Shown piece by piece: positions 22,946 to 33,656 of a stretch of DNA of 64,000 nucleotides. Each line of letters starts with the position of its first letter. Positions within the stretch are counted from its first letter, which is position 1. A program made the translations under genes and the position numbers. The notes beneath the pieces were generated by a model, which saw only the letters and a program-made list of their open reading frames with translations, was not told the DNA's origin and did no database searches. Origin of the DNA: Nymphalis io (Eukaryota > Arthropoda > Insecta > Lepidoptera > Nymphalidae); contig NC_065905.1 of assembly GCF_905147045.1 (NCBI RefSeq), forward strand, positions 9,796,001 to 9,860,000. Direction: 5' to 3'.

Positions 22946-23804
22946 ATCATAAAATCATTATATGAGGTATTCTCTTTAACATCTAGTCTTAAGGTATACG
23001 TTTTTATTTTCTTTAACGTTTTTTGGTGTAATTACTTCTGGAGAATCGCAATAAATAAATAAATAATAAGTTTTAAGGTCAACGTACATGTTCACATATT
23101 TCAGTACACAAAACAGATGCTCGTATTGACTATATAAGGTAAACGCTTTTTTTGATCGCTTCATCCTGACTCATCCCCAATTGGTTGTTATTGACAAACA
23201 TTTAAGTGACTCACAGTTCAAATGAGTTTGTAATGCTTGTAATCCGATTAAATTGAATCTTTTCTTTGATTAAAATTATTATTATTATGTATATTTAATA
23301 ATTTATTCACTGTAATTTTAAAATATCAAGAGCTATTTACTTTTAACGAAGTAACAACACTCCCAAGTGCTAGATCGTGCGAGAGAATCGACCAATTATT
23401 CCAAACCTAGTTTAGTATTGTTTAACGATACTAATTGATTACTTGATTTAATTGAAGTCATTTCCGTTATTATAAAAATAATTAAATACTTCTTTCAATA
23501 AATTTCTTACAAACAAACAATTAAACAATTAGTTATCATAAAATAATTTATTCGTCGTGTGATTATAATACGTTGCTAATAAGCAAACAATTAACAAAGA
23601 GCTTAAAACATAATAAACACATATAGTTTAAAACGTAACGATTATATTTGTATAAAATTTTATTTTTATGCGATTATCAGTTTCAATACTTTTAAGGACA
23701 AATAATCAAATAAATACCTTATGAAGAACAAATATTTTCGAAAGTATTTAACAGTTTGACAATGTTAAATGTGTTGTGCAAATTATCGATTTTATAATTT
23801 AGTA
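22946..23804. other. AT-rich intergenic stretch, nothing recognised
   Basis: No gene or known repeat seen. Confidence 0.5.
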
Positions 23805-24760
23805 TTAGGTCCTTACGTATGAAATTGGCGTTTTGTACGGGAGAAATATAAAGTCATTTTTTTTTTGTAAAATATATTTAATTAATCAAAGTATGCACCG
23901 TTGTTATCTATGCACTTTTGCCATCTCATAGGTAGTTAATTGATCCCTTTACTAAAAAAACCATGGGGGCGAGAATCAATAAACTCATAGAAGGCGGTTT
24001 GGACTGCCGCATCGGAGTTGAATTTTTTTCCTCGTAAGATGTTGTCCAAATTCCGAAAAAAATGGTAATCTGGAGCAAGGTCCGGGGGGGTACGGTGGAT
24101 GTCGCAGACATTCCAATTGTAGCTCATCTAACTTAGTGGGTGTTTGTTGTGCAGTGTGTGGTCTTGCGTTGTCGTGAAGCAGCAGTGGCCTAGAGCGATT
24201 GACCAATCTCGGTTGTTTAGCAGCTAGTTCTTCCTTCATGGTTTGCAGTTGCTGACAATAGATATCTGCCGTAATCGTTTGGCCAGATTTTAGAAAGCTG
24301 TAGTGAACGACACTGGCGCTAGTCTACCAAACACTCACAAGTTCAGCCATTGCGAAGACCGCTTCCGATTATCGTACAGTATCCACTTTTCAACACAAGT
24401 AATGATTCGATTTATATAACACATATATATGACACATATATATAACACACATATATATACACATTTATATAACACATATAACACAGCAGTCGACGCGTGT
24501 TTGCTAGTTCGATTCACTCAATTCATGAGGTACCCATCGTTCAAGTGTTTTTACTTTCCCGATTTGCTTCAAGTGTATTAACAGTTTTATCACTTACTCC
24601 GAAGCCTGCAGCTTTCTCTGAATTGCGTTGTGATGGTTCCGTTTCCACAATAGCCTTTAATTCTTCATTTTCCACTTTGGTCTCCGGCCGTCCACGGGGT
24701 TGGTTCTGAAGGATAAAGGAGCTAATATATATAAGTACGATAGACAAAACATCATAAATC
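23805..24760 (-). mobile_element. mariner transposon, degraded
   Basis: One terminal repeat is visible (TTAGGTCCTTACGTATGAAA from 23805, preceded by TA); the other end is lost. The - strand encodes transposase pieces. The N-terminal DNA-binding region at 24541-24747 has RGRPETKVENEELKAIVE and AAGFGVSDKT. The catalytic core at 23926-24239 has LLHDNARPHTAQQT and, in another frame, PPDLAPDYHFFRNLDN and FNSDAAVQTAF. Frameshifts split the core, and a TATATG-rich microsatellite (24415-24485) interrupts the middle. Confidence 0.85.
23926..24300 (-). pseudogene. mariner transposase catalytic-domain pseudogene
   Basis: The second catalytic Asp region (HDNARPHTA) is intact in one frame. The third acidic-residue region (PPDLAP, then DYHFF) is only readable after a shift to another frame. 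Transposase of this type cuts and pastes mariner DNA at TA sites; this copy is inactive. Confidence 0.8.
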
Positions 24761-25542
24761 TCTTGGTGTTCGGCGCGTTATCGTTGTAAGAAGTGATTTG
24801 TATTTCTTTCCGTGCCATTACCATGTGGTCCATTTTTACATCAATTATAAGATAAAAAAAAATTACAGATTCTCAAAGTTTCTTTATTAGCATTCGTTGA
24901 CGTGAAAATACTTTTACTTTAAGTAAGAGTACGAGTTAAGCAGGTTACCAAAAAACTCTTTATTTAAGTACGTTTCTGAATAATGTTTCCGATGAGAAAT
25001 CCTCTTGGGTAAACGGCTAGTCAACTATAAAATAAGATTTAAATGAAGTCTAAAATTCAATCAGCCATTACAACAGAAAAGCTGAGGCCTGGCATCAATA
25101 ATAGCATTAAATCACTAATTCTCAATCTAGTTCCAGCGCGCAACTGCAATTGACCTATTTTATAAGAACTACTCCGAAAATCACCGCAGAGTACGATCGT
25201 CAAATAAATTTTAAATCATCATAATAGCGTATCAGAGTAAGTCTGCTTATAACATTTCTCGATGGTGATGCAAAGTATGTTCAGATTAAACAAGTAGTCT
25301 AAGCAAGTCATTTGTTTTTTTTTATATTCACAGAAGTGTAGAGCCATTAGAACCGTATAAGAATAATGATTTTAAGCATAGAAGAATAATAACAAAAATC
25401 TAGTGTCATCAAGTGGATTTGCCAAAATTTCCTATTATCTACCGTAAATACATTTCATTGTTACTAATAATATGTAATTATTAAATATTTAATAATATTG
25501 TATTATGATATGAGTAAAATTTGCTTTTCGCTTTAACTTAAA
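24761..25542. other. Intergenic, nothing recognised
   Basis: No gene or known repeat seen. Confidence 0.5.
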
Positions 25543-25822
25543 GCCGAGATGGTCTAGTGGTTAGAACGCGTGAATCTTAACCGATGATCGTGGGTGGAAT
25601 ATTCATGTGCTTAATTTGTGTTTATAATTCATCTCGTGCTTGACGGTGAAGGAAAACACCGTGAGGAAACCTGCATGTGTCTAATTTCATTGAAATTCTG
25701 CCACATGTGCATTCTACCAATCCGCATTGGAGCAGCGTGGTGGAATAAGCTCCAAACCTACTCAAAATGGAGAGGAGGCCTTAGCCCGGCATTGGGACAT
25801 TAACAGGCTGTTACTGTTTAGC
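25543..25822 (+). mobile_element. SINE family A, box B deleted
   Basis: GCCGAGATGGTCTAGTGGTT to CAGGCTGTTACTG. A deletion after GATCGTGGGT removes box B and the start of the body, so it can no longer use its internal Pol III promoter. Approximate flanking repeat CTTAAAG on both sides. Confidence 0.85.
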
Positions 25823-26093
25823 TTAAAGTATTTCCTTCGCGTGTGCATTTTTTAATAAGCAAGAACACTTTGGTTGATTACTTAAACCAGTGCAAAAATC
25901 TGATTATTGTTTGCACATGGGATAGACAGCCTGTAGCTCCCTGCTATATTAATATATTATTTATAAAGTTATCATATTGTTCCAGAAGTACCACGAGCAA
26001 ACCGCAAACATTGTCAGTCAATTATTTTACAAATATTTACTTAATATTTATTTTACAATACATCGGTAAATAAGGACCAGTTTCGATCAGTTT
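25823..26093. other. Spacer between two SINE A copies, nothing recognised
   Basis: AT-rich, no gene seen. Confidence 0.5.
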
Positions 26094-26103
26094 CGATGTG
26101 TTC

Positions 26104-26404
26104 CGTAACAGCCTGTGAATGTCCCACTGCTGGGCTAAAGGCCTCCTCTCCTCTTTTTGAGGAGAAGGTTTGGAGCTTATTCCACCACGCTGCTCCAATG
26201 CGGGTTGGTAGAATTCACATGTGGCAGAATTTCAGTGAAATTAGACACATGCAGGTTTCCTCACGATGTTTTCCTTCACCGTAAAGCACGAGATGAATTA
26301 TAATCACAAATTAAGCACATGAAAATTCAGTGGTGCTTGCCCGGGTTTGAACCCACGATCATCGGTTAAGATTCACGCGTTCTTACCACTGGGCCATCTC
26401 GGCA
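26104..26404 (-). mobile_element. SINE family A, full-length, 10-bp target-site duplication
   Basis: Flanked by CGATGTGTTC at 26094-26103 and 26405-26414. Box B and body intact. Confidence 0.9.
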
Positions 26405-26414
26405 CGATGTGTTC

Positions 26415-26747
26415 AATACTCTTAATTCTTTGGCCAAGTGACGTCAGTCAGTGGCAAGTGAATCAGAGCCATTACATCTCAAGCACGCGTAGCAAGTAAC
26501 CGCAATAATCTCTTGCGCAGGTCACGTACTCATCAGCTGATTCGTGCAAATAATTACATTTTAGCGCTTAACTATACGTATTTATTATTCGTGATATTTA
26601 CTATATATATACTATATATATATATGTTGTTTGTATGAATACCAGACGAATTGAGAACTAGCCCTAGAAATTTCAAAATCGATTTTCTACGAAATACACA
26701 AACCAGTATCCGAAATGAATAAATTCCTCAAAATCGAAGAAAAATTT
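26415..26747. other. Intergenic with short TA tract, nothing recognised
   Basis: Contains (TA)n near 26603-26625; no gene seen. Confidence 0.5.
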
Positions 26748-27020
26748 GACGGGCCGGTTGGCGTGGTTGTTAGATACTTGCCTTTCACGCCGAAGGTTGT
26801 GTGTTGGATTCCCACCCAGGACAGACATTTGTGTGCATGAACATGTCTGTTTGTCCTGAGTCTGGGTGTAATTATGTATTTAAATATGTATTTACAAAAG
26901 AAAAATAGTATATGTAGTATATCAGTTGTCCGGTTTCCATAGTACAAGCTTTTCAAAATGGCTTTGGGATCAGATGGCCGTGTGTGAATAGTGTCCCAGA
27001 ATATTATTATTATTATTATT
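26748..27020 (+). mobile_element. SINE family B, near full-length with ATT-repeat tail
   Basis: GACGGGCCGGTTGGCGTGG to CCCAGAATATTATTATTATT. Box B has decayed (GTTGGATTCC for GTTCGATTCC). The long - strand ORF (26687-27052) across it is an artefact. Confidence 0.85.
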
Positions 27021-27382
27021 AAAATGTCAAATACAAGCATTCGTTCATACAAGCGTTCATAAGAATTGTCAGTAGAAGCTGTACAGTCAAACGATGGACA
27101 TTCCTAGCTGCTATTTGGGGGTGAGTCAGGAGGCAAGCAATCAAAAAAATCTTTAAATATGATATATACAAGCATTTGTCTTGTGAACTGAACCGGTTCT
27201 AGGTAATTAGGTAAAATATGATAGTTTAAATTTTCGGTTAAGCACGCCGTTTCAATATTAATTTTATGGCTTTGTTTTGTTTGTGGTAAGTAATATATAT
27301 TATGAAGTCACTGGATCAATCGATCTATTGTCATTCGTTATAATCATTGTATGTTCGATCGATTTATTATCGACCAATATTG

Positions 27383-27471
27383 TACAGTAACAGTAACAGC
27401 CTGTAAATGTCCCGCTGCTGGTCTAAGGCCTCCTCTCCCTTTTTTTTTTTTTTTTTTCGAGGACCTTCTCC
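27383..27471 (-). mobile_element. SINE family A, 5'-truncated with inverted 5' tip, 13-bp target duplication
   Basis: Flanked by TCGACCAATATTG at 27370-27382 and 27472-27484. On the sense strand the insertion starts with GAGGAGAAGG, the reverse complement of the normal CCTTCTCCTC, then an A tract, then the normal GGGAGAGGAGGCC end. Confidence 0.85.
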
Positions 27472-27505
27472 TCGACCAATATTGATTGAAGTGCTAATAC
27501 CCTTA

Positions 27506-27550
27506 CATACTACTACTACATCCAGTACAAGTACTGGATGTAGTAGTATG
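27506..27550. repeat. 20-bp perfect inverted repeat with 2-base loop
   Basis: GTACTGGATGTAGTAGTATG (27531-27550) is the exact complement of the left arm 27506-27528, apart from one extra CTA unit in the left arm. Loop AA. Confidence 0.95.
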
Positions 27551-27729
27551 TACAAGTTTACGTAAATTGATTGCGTAGATTTTTTTTCTCAGTAGGGCAT
27601 TACAAAAAAAGAGTTATAGATAAAGTTTTCTGTAAGAACACCTCTATATTTAACAGCCTTCGCTATTTAATCCACTGAGTGTCATATAGCTTTATTATGT
27701 CGTCCAATATTCGCCATTTGTATTATATA

Positions 27730-28600
27730 TTTCCTGTTTCCTCTTTTATTGTTAAGCCTTAACATATTATTGATTCCAATATCATGTCATTACTATTGTA
27801 TGGAGAAGAAATTAATAACAAAAACTAGTTGAAGCGTTTAGACGTCATAGAAGTAGTAACAATAACAAATGAACCACTAGTAATTTTCACCGCTGACAAG
27901 GCTTTGAATATGTCGGAAAACTGCATTTGCAAAGGATCCAATGAATGTACAGGCATTTCAAAAATACTATAATTTGTGGGCGTTACTAAAATAAGGTTCG
28001 GTTTTTAAATTTTATAGTGACTTATTTGCATGTATACATACCTGCTATGAATTTAAAAAAATATGTAATTACATTACTCATTTATACGCAAAATTCAATG
28101 ACATAATAAAGGATATTGACCAACCTAAGAAATAAACAATAAACGATTGTGTCATTATAAAAAAATACATTTTGTTATACGAACCAAAAAAATTTTATAA
28201 TTCTTAACATTAGAAATATATCACATCGAAAAACTTTATCACAAAAACAATTCCGAGAACACAGTAAGAGGTACGTTACGTCGCTTAGGATCCTTTCATA
28301 TCAGATTGAGTTTGCTTCCTTGGGTTTTCTTTGGTTTTTTATTCACTATTATTATTCTTCTTTTAAATATGGTACAAAAGTTCCAATACGTGTATAATTT
28401 TTCGCACATTTCGCTCTGTCTTCTATATTAAATTGATTTAACAAATTAGGTACGAATGTATCTTCGGTAACATTCGGCATAGGACTGTAATCCCGTAATA
28501 TGATGAAGGTTCCTCCAATGTCTTCCCAGAAGGGATCCTTATTGGTGACAGACTTTAAAGTAAGTTCTTTAAAATAATTTATGGTTAACTATGAAAACGC
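27730..28600 (-). repeat. Inverted duplication of the peptide gene B1 block
   Basis: Read on the - strand this matches 29640-30300: the coding end, the 3' flank (GATAAAGTTTTTCGATGTGATAT, GTATTTTTTTATAATGA, GGTTGGTCAAT, GAATTTTGCGTA), and the distal block GTTAAGGCTTAAC with AAACGCTTCAACTAG. A short insertion separates the coding end from the flank. Confidence 0.85.
28356..28572 (-). pseudogene. Decayed peptide precursor of pair B (5' truncated, second Cys lost)
   Basis: An open but headless frame of about 70 codons, starting KELTLK and aligning to residues 35 onward of the precursor at 29538. It keeps PNVTEDTFVPNLLN, IEDRAKCAKNYTRIG and a stop. The second cysteine of the C-x10-C module is gone (GTFV in place of GNIC). 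Upstream on the - strand there is no signal peptide or ATG before a stop. It shares the CAKN variant with the 29.5 kb gene and not the CPDG of the 34.2 kb gene, so it is the closer relative of the former, in line with the inverted duplication. Confidence 0.8.
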
Positions 28601-29460
28601 TAATTTTACTAGATTTTGAAAAGAAAAAAGAGGCTTAAAAGCTCTATGTCGCTGTGCTCTAATCACACTACATACTCTACTAATCAGAGAAGTACCAGGA
28701 GCGGCCTGTATGACGCCTATGCGGCGTCAGTCATTTTGCCATATTCTCTGCGCTCTGAAACATAACATATCCATACATTACATACAATTAAAATAAAACT
28801 CTTTAATTAAAAAAATAAATAAAAACACAACTCCCGTCATGATCTAAGGATTCTAAAGAGACCACGCACATCCCAATCTATTAATGCTTTTAAAAGTTAT
28901 GGTTGAATAAAAAAAATCTCATACATACATAAATGAACTCAGAAACAATATGCTCCTTTTTTGGACAGTCCTAGTATAAAGATAAAAAAAAATATTTGAT
29001 GTTAAATATGGATATGGGACACTTATCGATTAAATGCAAGAGTCACATTAAAACATATAATCTTTCGTTATAAATAATTACTTACGAAAGTCAAGGTTGT
29101 TTTAAAAATGTAAAATTTTCATTTTTCTAATAACTTTTGGTAAAATTATAAGCGATATTTGCAATATTCATTCTTAAACTATAAAAGACAAACAATTGAC
29201 GTTAATTATATTTGTTTACATTAAATTATAACATGTATCACATCTCCAAGTAACAGAGTGAGTGTTTTTTAAATGATCTTTCATAAAACGATTTGTTAGA
29301 AGAATGCGATGTGTTTGCACAGTACCATATATGGATGGTATTGATAAGAAATATAATAATGACTCAGACCATTAATAGGCTAATACCTTATGTTAAATCA
29401 TTATTGAACTGGAAGCAATGAAAAATGCCTATAAGGTTACAATTATTATGACGTGTTAAG
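28601..29460. other. Centre of the inverted duplication, nothing recognised
   Basis: AT-rich spacer between the decayed copy and B1. No gene seen; a GC-richer patch at 28690-28750 is unexplained. Confidence 0.5.
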
Positions 29461-29468
29461 CTAGCCAG

Positions 29469-29530
29469 TAATATATACTTGTAAAATATAAGGAAATTAT
29501 TAGTTTTCATCGTGTAACCGAACAGTTAAC
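29469..29530 (+). promoter_or_regulatory. Promoter and leader of peptide gene B1
   Basis: TATA-like ATATATAC at 29471-29478. The leader word GTGTAACCGAACAGTTAA is also found just upstream of the B2 start (34157-34174), so both genes share a conserved transcription start/leader region. Confidence 0.5.
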
Positions 29531-29537
29531 ACATAAG

Positions 29538-29891
29538 ATGTTCGTGACAAATTTAATCTACTTTGCGCTATTTTTGAAAATATTCGAAAATGTACAAAGC
29601 AAGGTGATAAAATATGAAGAAATTCCAGTATCAGCGGGGGAACTTACTTTAAAATTTGTCGCCAATAAAAATCCCTCTTCGGAAGACATTGGAAGAATCT
29701 CCATTCTATTACGGGAGGATAGTCCTGTGCCGAATGCTACCGAAGAAACATTCATACCACATTTGGTTAATAAAGTTGGTATAGAAGACGGGGGAAAATG
29801 TGCAAAAAATTATACACGGATCGGAAATATTTGTGTCAATGTCAAAAGAAGAGTAATACTGAAGAAACGACCAAACAAAATCCAAACTTAA
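29538..29891 (+). CDS. Secreted cysteine-pair peptide precursor B1 (GBP/ENF-like)
   Basis: A 117-residue precursor. The signal peptide is residues 1-21 (LIYFALFLKIF core, end NVQS). A propeptide starting KVIKYEEIP is homologous to the VIKMQEIP start of the pair A genes. The domain LVNK-VGIEDGG leads to Cys88 and Cys99 as CAKNYTRIGNIC. The first Gly of the C-x2-G pattern is Asn here, which may alter the loop. After Cys99 there is an 18-residue strongly basic tail (VKRRVILKKRP) not found in pair A. A possible N-glycosylation site lies at NATEE. Conserved Lys79 ten bases of codons before the first Cys region is a plausible cleavage site (inference). Paralogue B2 lies 4.65 kb downstream on the same strand. 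Confidence 0.8.
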   Translation: MFVTNLIYFALFLKIFENVQSKVIKYEEIPVSAGELTLKFVANKNPSSEDIGRISILLREDSPVPNATEETFIPHLVNKVGIEDGGKCAKNYTRIGNICVNVKRRVILKKRPNKIQT

Positions 29892-30300
29892 TATAATTAT
29901 GTAATATTCCTGTAAATGTTTATGTGATAAAGTTTTTCGATGTGATATGTTTTTAATGTTAAGAATAATATAAAAGTTTTGTTCGTAAAAAAAAAAGTGT
30001 ATTTTTTTATAATGAAACAAAAGGCCGAATTAATTACGATCTTTTACTTTTTATTTCTTATGTTGGTCAATTTCCTTTATTAATTAAATGAATTTTGCGT
30101 ACAAGATGAGTAATGTATTTACAAAATTTTATTAATTCGTAGCAGGAAGGCATACGTGTTGTTATTGATACCTATCTCTATGACATTTAAACGCTTCAAC
30201 TAGTTTATATAATTAATTTCTCCTCCATATTATAATAATGACGAGATCAATATGTATGTTAAGGCTTAACGATCAAACAGCAAATGACGTCTAAACGCTT
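29892..30300 (+). repeat. 3' flank of B1, partner arm of the inverted duplication
   Basis: Matches the - strand of 27730-28340. From 30187 to about 30390 a block beginning AAACGCTT is present twice in degenerate tandem form (unit about 106 bases). Confidence 0.7.
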
Positions 30301-30429
30301 TAACCATTTTTTTTAAATATTTATTTCTCTAGATTATATTAATGGTGATTATTGGTATCAATGGGTATTTTGAAATTTAACGATATAGCAAGAATGATGG
30401 CAATTAAAATTATCACAATTAAAACGTAA

Positions 30430-30710
30430 AAAAGTTAAAGCGTAGAAAGCGGACCTTATGCTAATGGTTGAGAGGAGGCCTTTACCCATAGAAAAGGCCC
30501 TTAGAGAAAACCACTACTTAATTATGTAATTAATTGAATAAATTTATATTTTTATTAATGACCGTCATGGCCATCAATTAAGGTTAAACTTTAGATCACA
30601 GGTTTTCTCGGTGGTGAACGAAAACACCGTGGGGAAATCTGAATGCATCGAACTCTTCGCTTACCCACCAAGCCGAAATGGAGTAGCATGGTGAAATAAA
30701 CTATACATAT
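30430..30710 (+). mobile_element. SINE family A, old degraded copy
   Basis: GTCATGGCCATCAATTAAGGTT, GGTGAACGAAAACACCGTGGGG and AATGGAGTAGCATGGTG resemble SINE A. A separate 3' scrap (GAGGAGGCCTTTACCC) lies just upstream at 30470. Confidence 0.5.
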
Positions 30711-30862
30711 ATAAATTAAACATTTTTATTTATACATCTTTCTTGGTATAAATCGTCGAAACTAGTAATGATTATAGATGATCTTCGTGTGGCTTATAGT
30801 TTTGAATGATGACGATTTATGGTTCTTAGTACTATGAAAGAATATAGTATATTGTCGGTATA

Positions 30863-31052
30863 ACAGTAACAGCCCGTTAATGTCCCACTGCTGGGCTAAG
30901 GCCTCCTATCCCTTTTGAGGAGAAGGTTTGGAGCTTATTCCACCACGCTGCTCCAATGCGGGTTGGTAGAATACACATGTGGCATAATTTCAATGAAATT
31001 AGACACATGCAGGTTTCCTCACGATGTTTTCCTTCACCGTAAAGCACGAGAT
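30863..31052 (-). mobile_element. SINE family A, 5'-truncated
   Basis: Starts AACAGTAACAGCCCGTTAATG and ends at TAAAGCACGAGATGA; the tRNA head is absent. Confidence 0.85.
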
Positions 31053-32290
31053 GATACATAAATACAAACAGTAGTACAAAAAATAGCTTATGCATAATAA
31101 TAACAGGACATATACTTTATAAACATTATACTCAAAGAATATAAACGCTTTGAGCGAAAAATAAGGTTACAATATGTTGGGTTAATTGAAAAGATCCCCA
31201 TTGTGAAATTCATGGTCTCGTCCCTATAAACGCCCACGAGGCGTTGTGGTAGACACTCTGTCTATTTCATGGGTTTACTCCATTACCACAACGCGTAGTG
31301 ATCGAATCGAATGATTTAATTTGAAATCGTAGGACTTTTTAACTAGATTATTTACATAACTGTAATTATGCCACAGAAAAATATTGTCATAATCACTATT
31401 CCTGGGTACCATTTTTACAAAATGGTTACTCGAACGGCAAATACAAAATTCAAAGCCCCCAAGCAAATTTCCACGCCCCCACTTCTAGAGCGCCAATTAC
31501 TGTAGTAGGAAAATAAAAATGAATAATTTTTTAACATAATTTTGTCAAAGATACTTTTGTATCCACACAAATTGTAACGTATAAAAGTCCACTAAGCTAT
31601 TTAAATGGATAAACAAAAAAACCATAAAACTAAAAAGTGCCTCCTGAAATAAAATAGCAATTACTGCGCAATAAGTCTTGCTAGTTTAATTAGAACAGTT
31701 TTGTTGGCTTCTTTTATATCGTAGTATTATTTTTTTATCGTAGTAGTATTATTTTAGGCACACAGTTTGCGAAATTCACTCGGAGAACTTGGCCAATGTA
31801 CGATATATTGATAAATTGAATTATTACTAATTTATTTATTTATTTCTATTAGATATTTCAACTAAATATTATATACACTGCACAATCATGTATGATTTAT
31901 ATGACGCTATAATATTAATTATGTGTGTGTGCATACACCTTTACTTTACTTTACTTCACATCATTTTAGACTAAGTATAATAATAGAAAATACATGATAT
32001 AAAAAATATATAAAGTTAAGAAAAAAATCAAAAAACACCACAGAACCTTGGCAAACCAGCTCTTTGCTTATTTGTTTTATAAATTAAAATAGGCCACTGT
32101 GTCAAAAGCTTTACTGAAGCCTTATTTATTATATTACACGTTCATTATACAATACATTTCAACAAATCTGGTGAACGTATTCAGTTGCAGGCACGAACTT
32201 GTATATAATTTTATAGAATCACTAGCGGACACGGCAAATGTCGTTCTGCCATACAGTAACTACAGTTCTGCCACATGTACAAAATAATTA
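31053..32290. other. AT-rich intergenic stretch with an 11-bp inverted repeat
   Basis: GCGTTGTGGTA (31241-31251) and TACCACAACGC (31284-31294) pair perfectly around a 32-base loop in an otherwise GC-richer patch. No gene seen. Confidence 0.5.
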
Positions 32291-32731
32291 TCTAATATAT
32301 AAAAATCTCGTGTCACGATGTTTGTGGTCGCACTCCTTCGAAACGGCTCGACCGATTTTTTGAAATGTGTTATGTATATTTGGGAGGTATGAGGTAGGTA
32401 AAGTATATTTCATACCGCTAGTTGATAAGGGTGTCCTTATCCAGAATTTTTTTTTTCTAGTTTCTAGACATTTTTTTATCTGTATTTTATTTTGATTTAG
32501 CATAAAAAATACATATAACCCCAAACTTTCAGCCTCCTAACCCATCATCACATTTTGTAATTACGATTTTAGTATTTTTGTACAATATCAAAATAATTAC
32601 TTATAGTATTGTTTTAATTCTTTAATGCAATCAGTAAAACTTCATTCCATTTGAATTCTGTTAGCAGTGCCATCTTTGAACAAACTATGTTTGTTTATGT
32701 AGTTTGTGTGAAATAAATCATCTCGAGTTGT

Positions 32732-32869
32732 TTAAAATATTAAACTATATTTAAAAAAATATTTAGCAGTAATTCAATTTGTCTGTTTTAATACAATCTC
32801 TTAAAATATTAAACTATATTTAAAAAAATATTTAGCAGTAATTCAATTTGTCTGTTTTAATAGAATCTC
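32732..32869. repeat. 69-bp perfect-length tandem duplication (one mismatch)
   Basis: Unit 1 is 32732-32800 and unit 2 is 32801-32869. They differ at one base (TACAATCTC versus TAGAATCTC), so the duplication is recent. Confidence 0.95.
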
Positions 32870-33075
32870 TTAGTTGCTAATAATTGAATCGATTGAAAGG
32901 CAATACAAAAACGCGGTTGCCTCACTGGAATTATAAAAGGACTAATTTAAATTAATATCTTAGGAGTCACGGCAAAATTTAAATTCTCGCGCAAGAAGAA
33001 AAATTATGATGATGGCCAACGATGCGACAGCGAAATAGCCAGCGCAAAAATTATGTTCCATTCGTATGTACTATG

Positions 33076-33260
33076 TTTATCCCATATTCTACCGCCAAAC
33101 AGCAATATTTAGTATTATTGTGTTCCGGTTTAAAGGGCGATGGAGCCATTGTAACTACAGGCAAAAGGGACAATTTAGTTCCCAAGGTTGGTGGCGCATT
33201 CGCGATGTAAGGAATGGTTAATATTTTTATAGTGCCAATGTATATGGGTTGGGGTGACCA
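33076..33260 (+). mobile_element. SINE-like family C, degraded, nested in the Helitron
   Basis: ATTCTACCGCCAAACAGC, TGTTCCGGTTTAAAGGG, TTCCCAAGGTTGGTGGCGC and TGACCAT; the 3' tail is lost. Confidence 0.75.
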
Positions 33261-33439
33261 TATAAGAATATTATAAAGAAAACAAATAACGGTCCACCTT
33301 TTTCAAAAGTTCTGTCTCTTAATGTGGGACAAATGTACGATGAGCCACCACTCACACACAAAATCCGTAGACCCTACGTATAACCTAAGAACACAATAAT
33401 AAATAAGCGCATGAAAATATTCACAGGGTGGTGCTTTAG

Positions 33440-33656
33440 GTATATATGTATAATGACAATCGATAAGTCGCAAGGCCAAACGATGTCCGTTTGTGGCTTA
33501 GATTTGGGCACACCATGTTTATCACACGGACAAGTATACGTGGCATGTTCTCGGGTGGGCAAACCATCGAACTTATTTGTATTGGCTAAAGACGGACTGA
33601 CAAAAAATATCGTATACTCAATTGCTCTTCGAAATCAATTAACTGCTTTAGGATAA
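33440..33656 (+). pseudogene. Helitron helicase C-terminal fragment
   Basis: About 72 residues in one frame: MTIDKSQGQTMSVCGLDLGT, then SHGQVYVACSRVGKPSNLFV and AKDGLTKNIVY, ending in a stop. These are the last motifs of the Pif1-like helicase domain of Helitron Rep/Hel proteins (TxxKxQGxT and VAxSR). The rest of the protein is missing and upstream codons are unrelated. Confidence 0.85.

Noticed and set aside
24335..24517. Cys/Ile-rich ORF MNRTSKHAST
   Set aside because: Driven by the TATATG microsatellite inside the mariner relic.
26687..27052. 121-codon ORF on the - strand
   Set aside because: Lies over a SINE B copy; the same text is found antisense in other copies.
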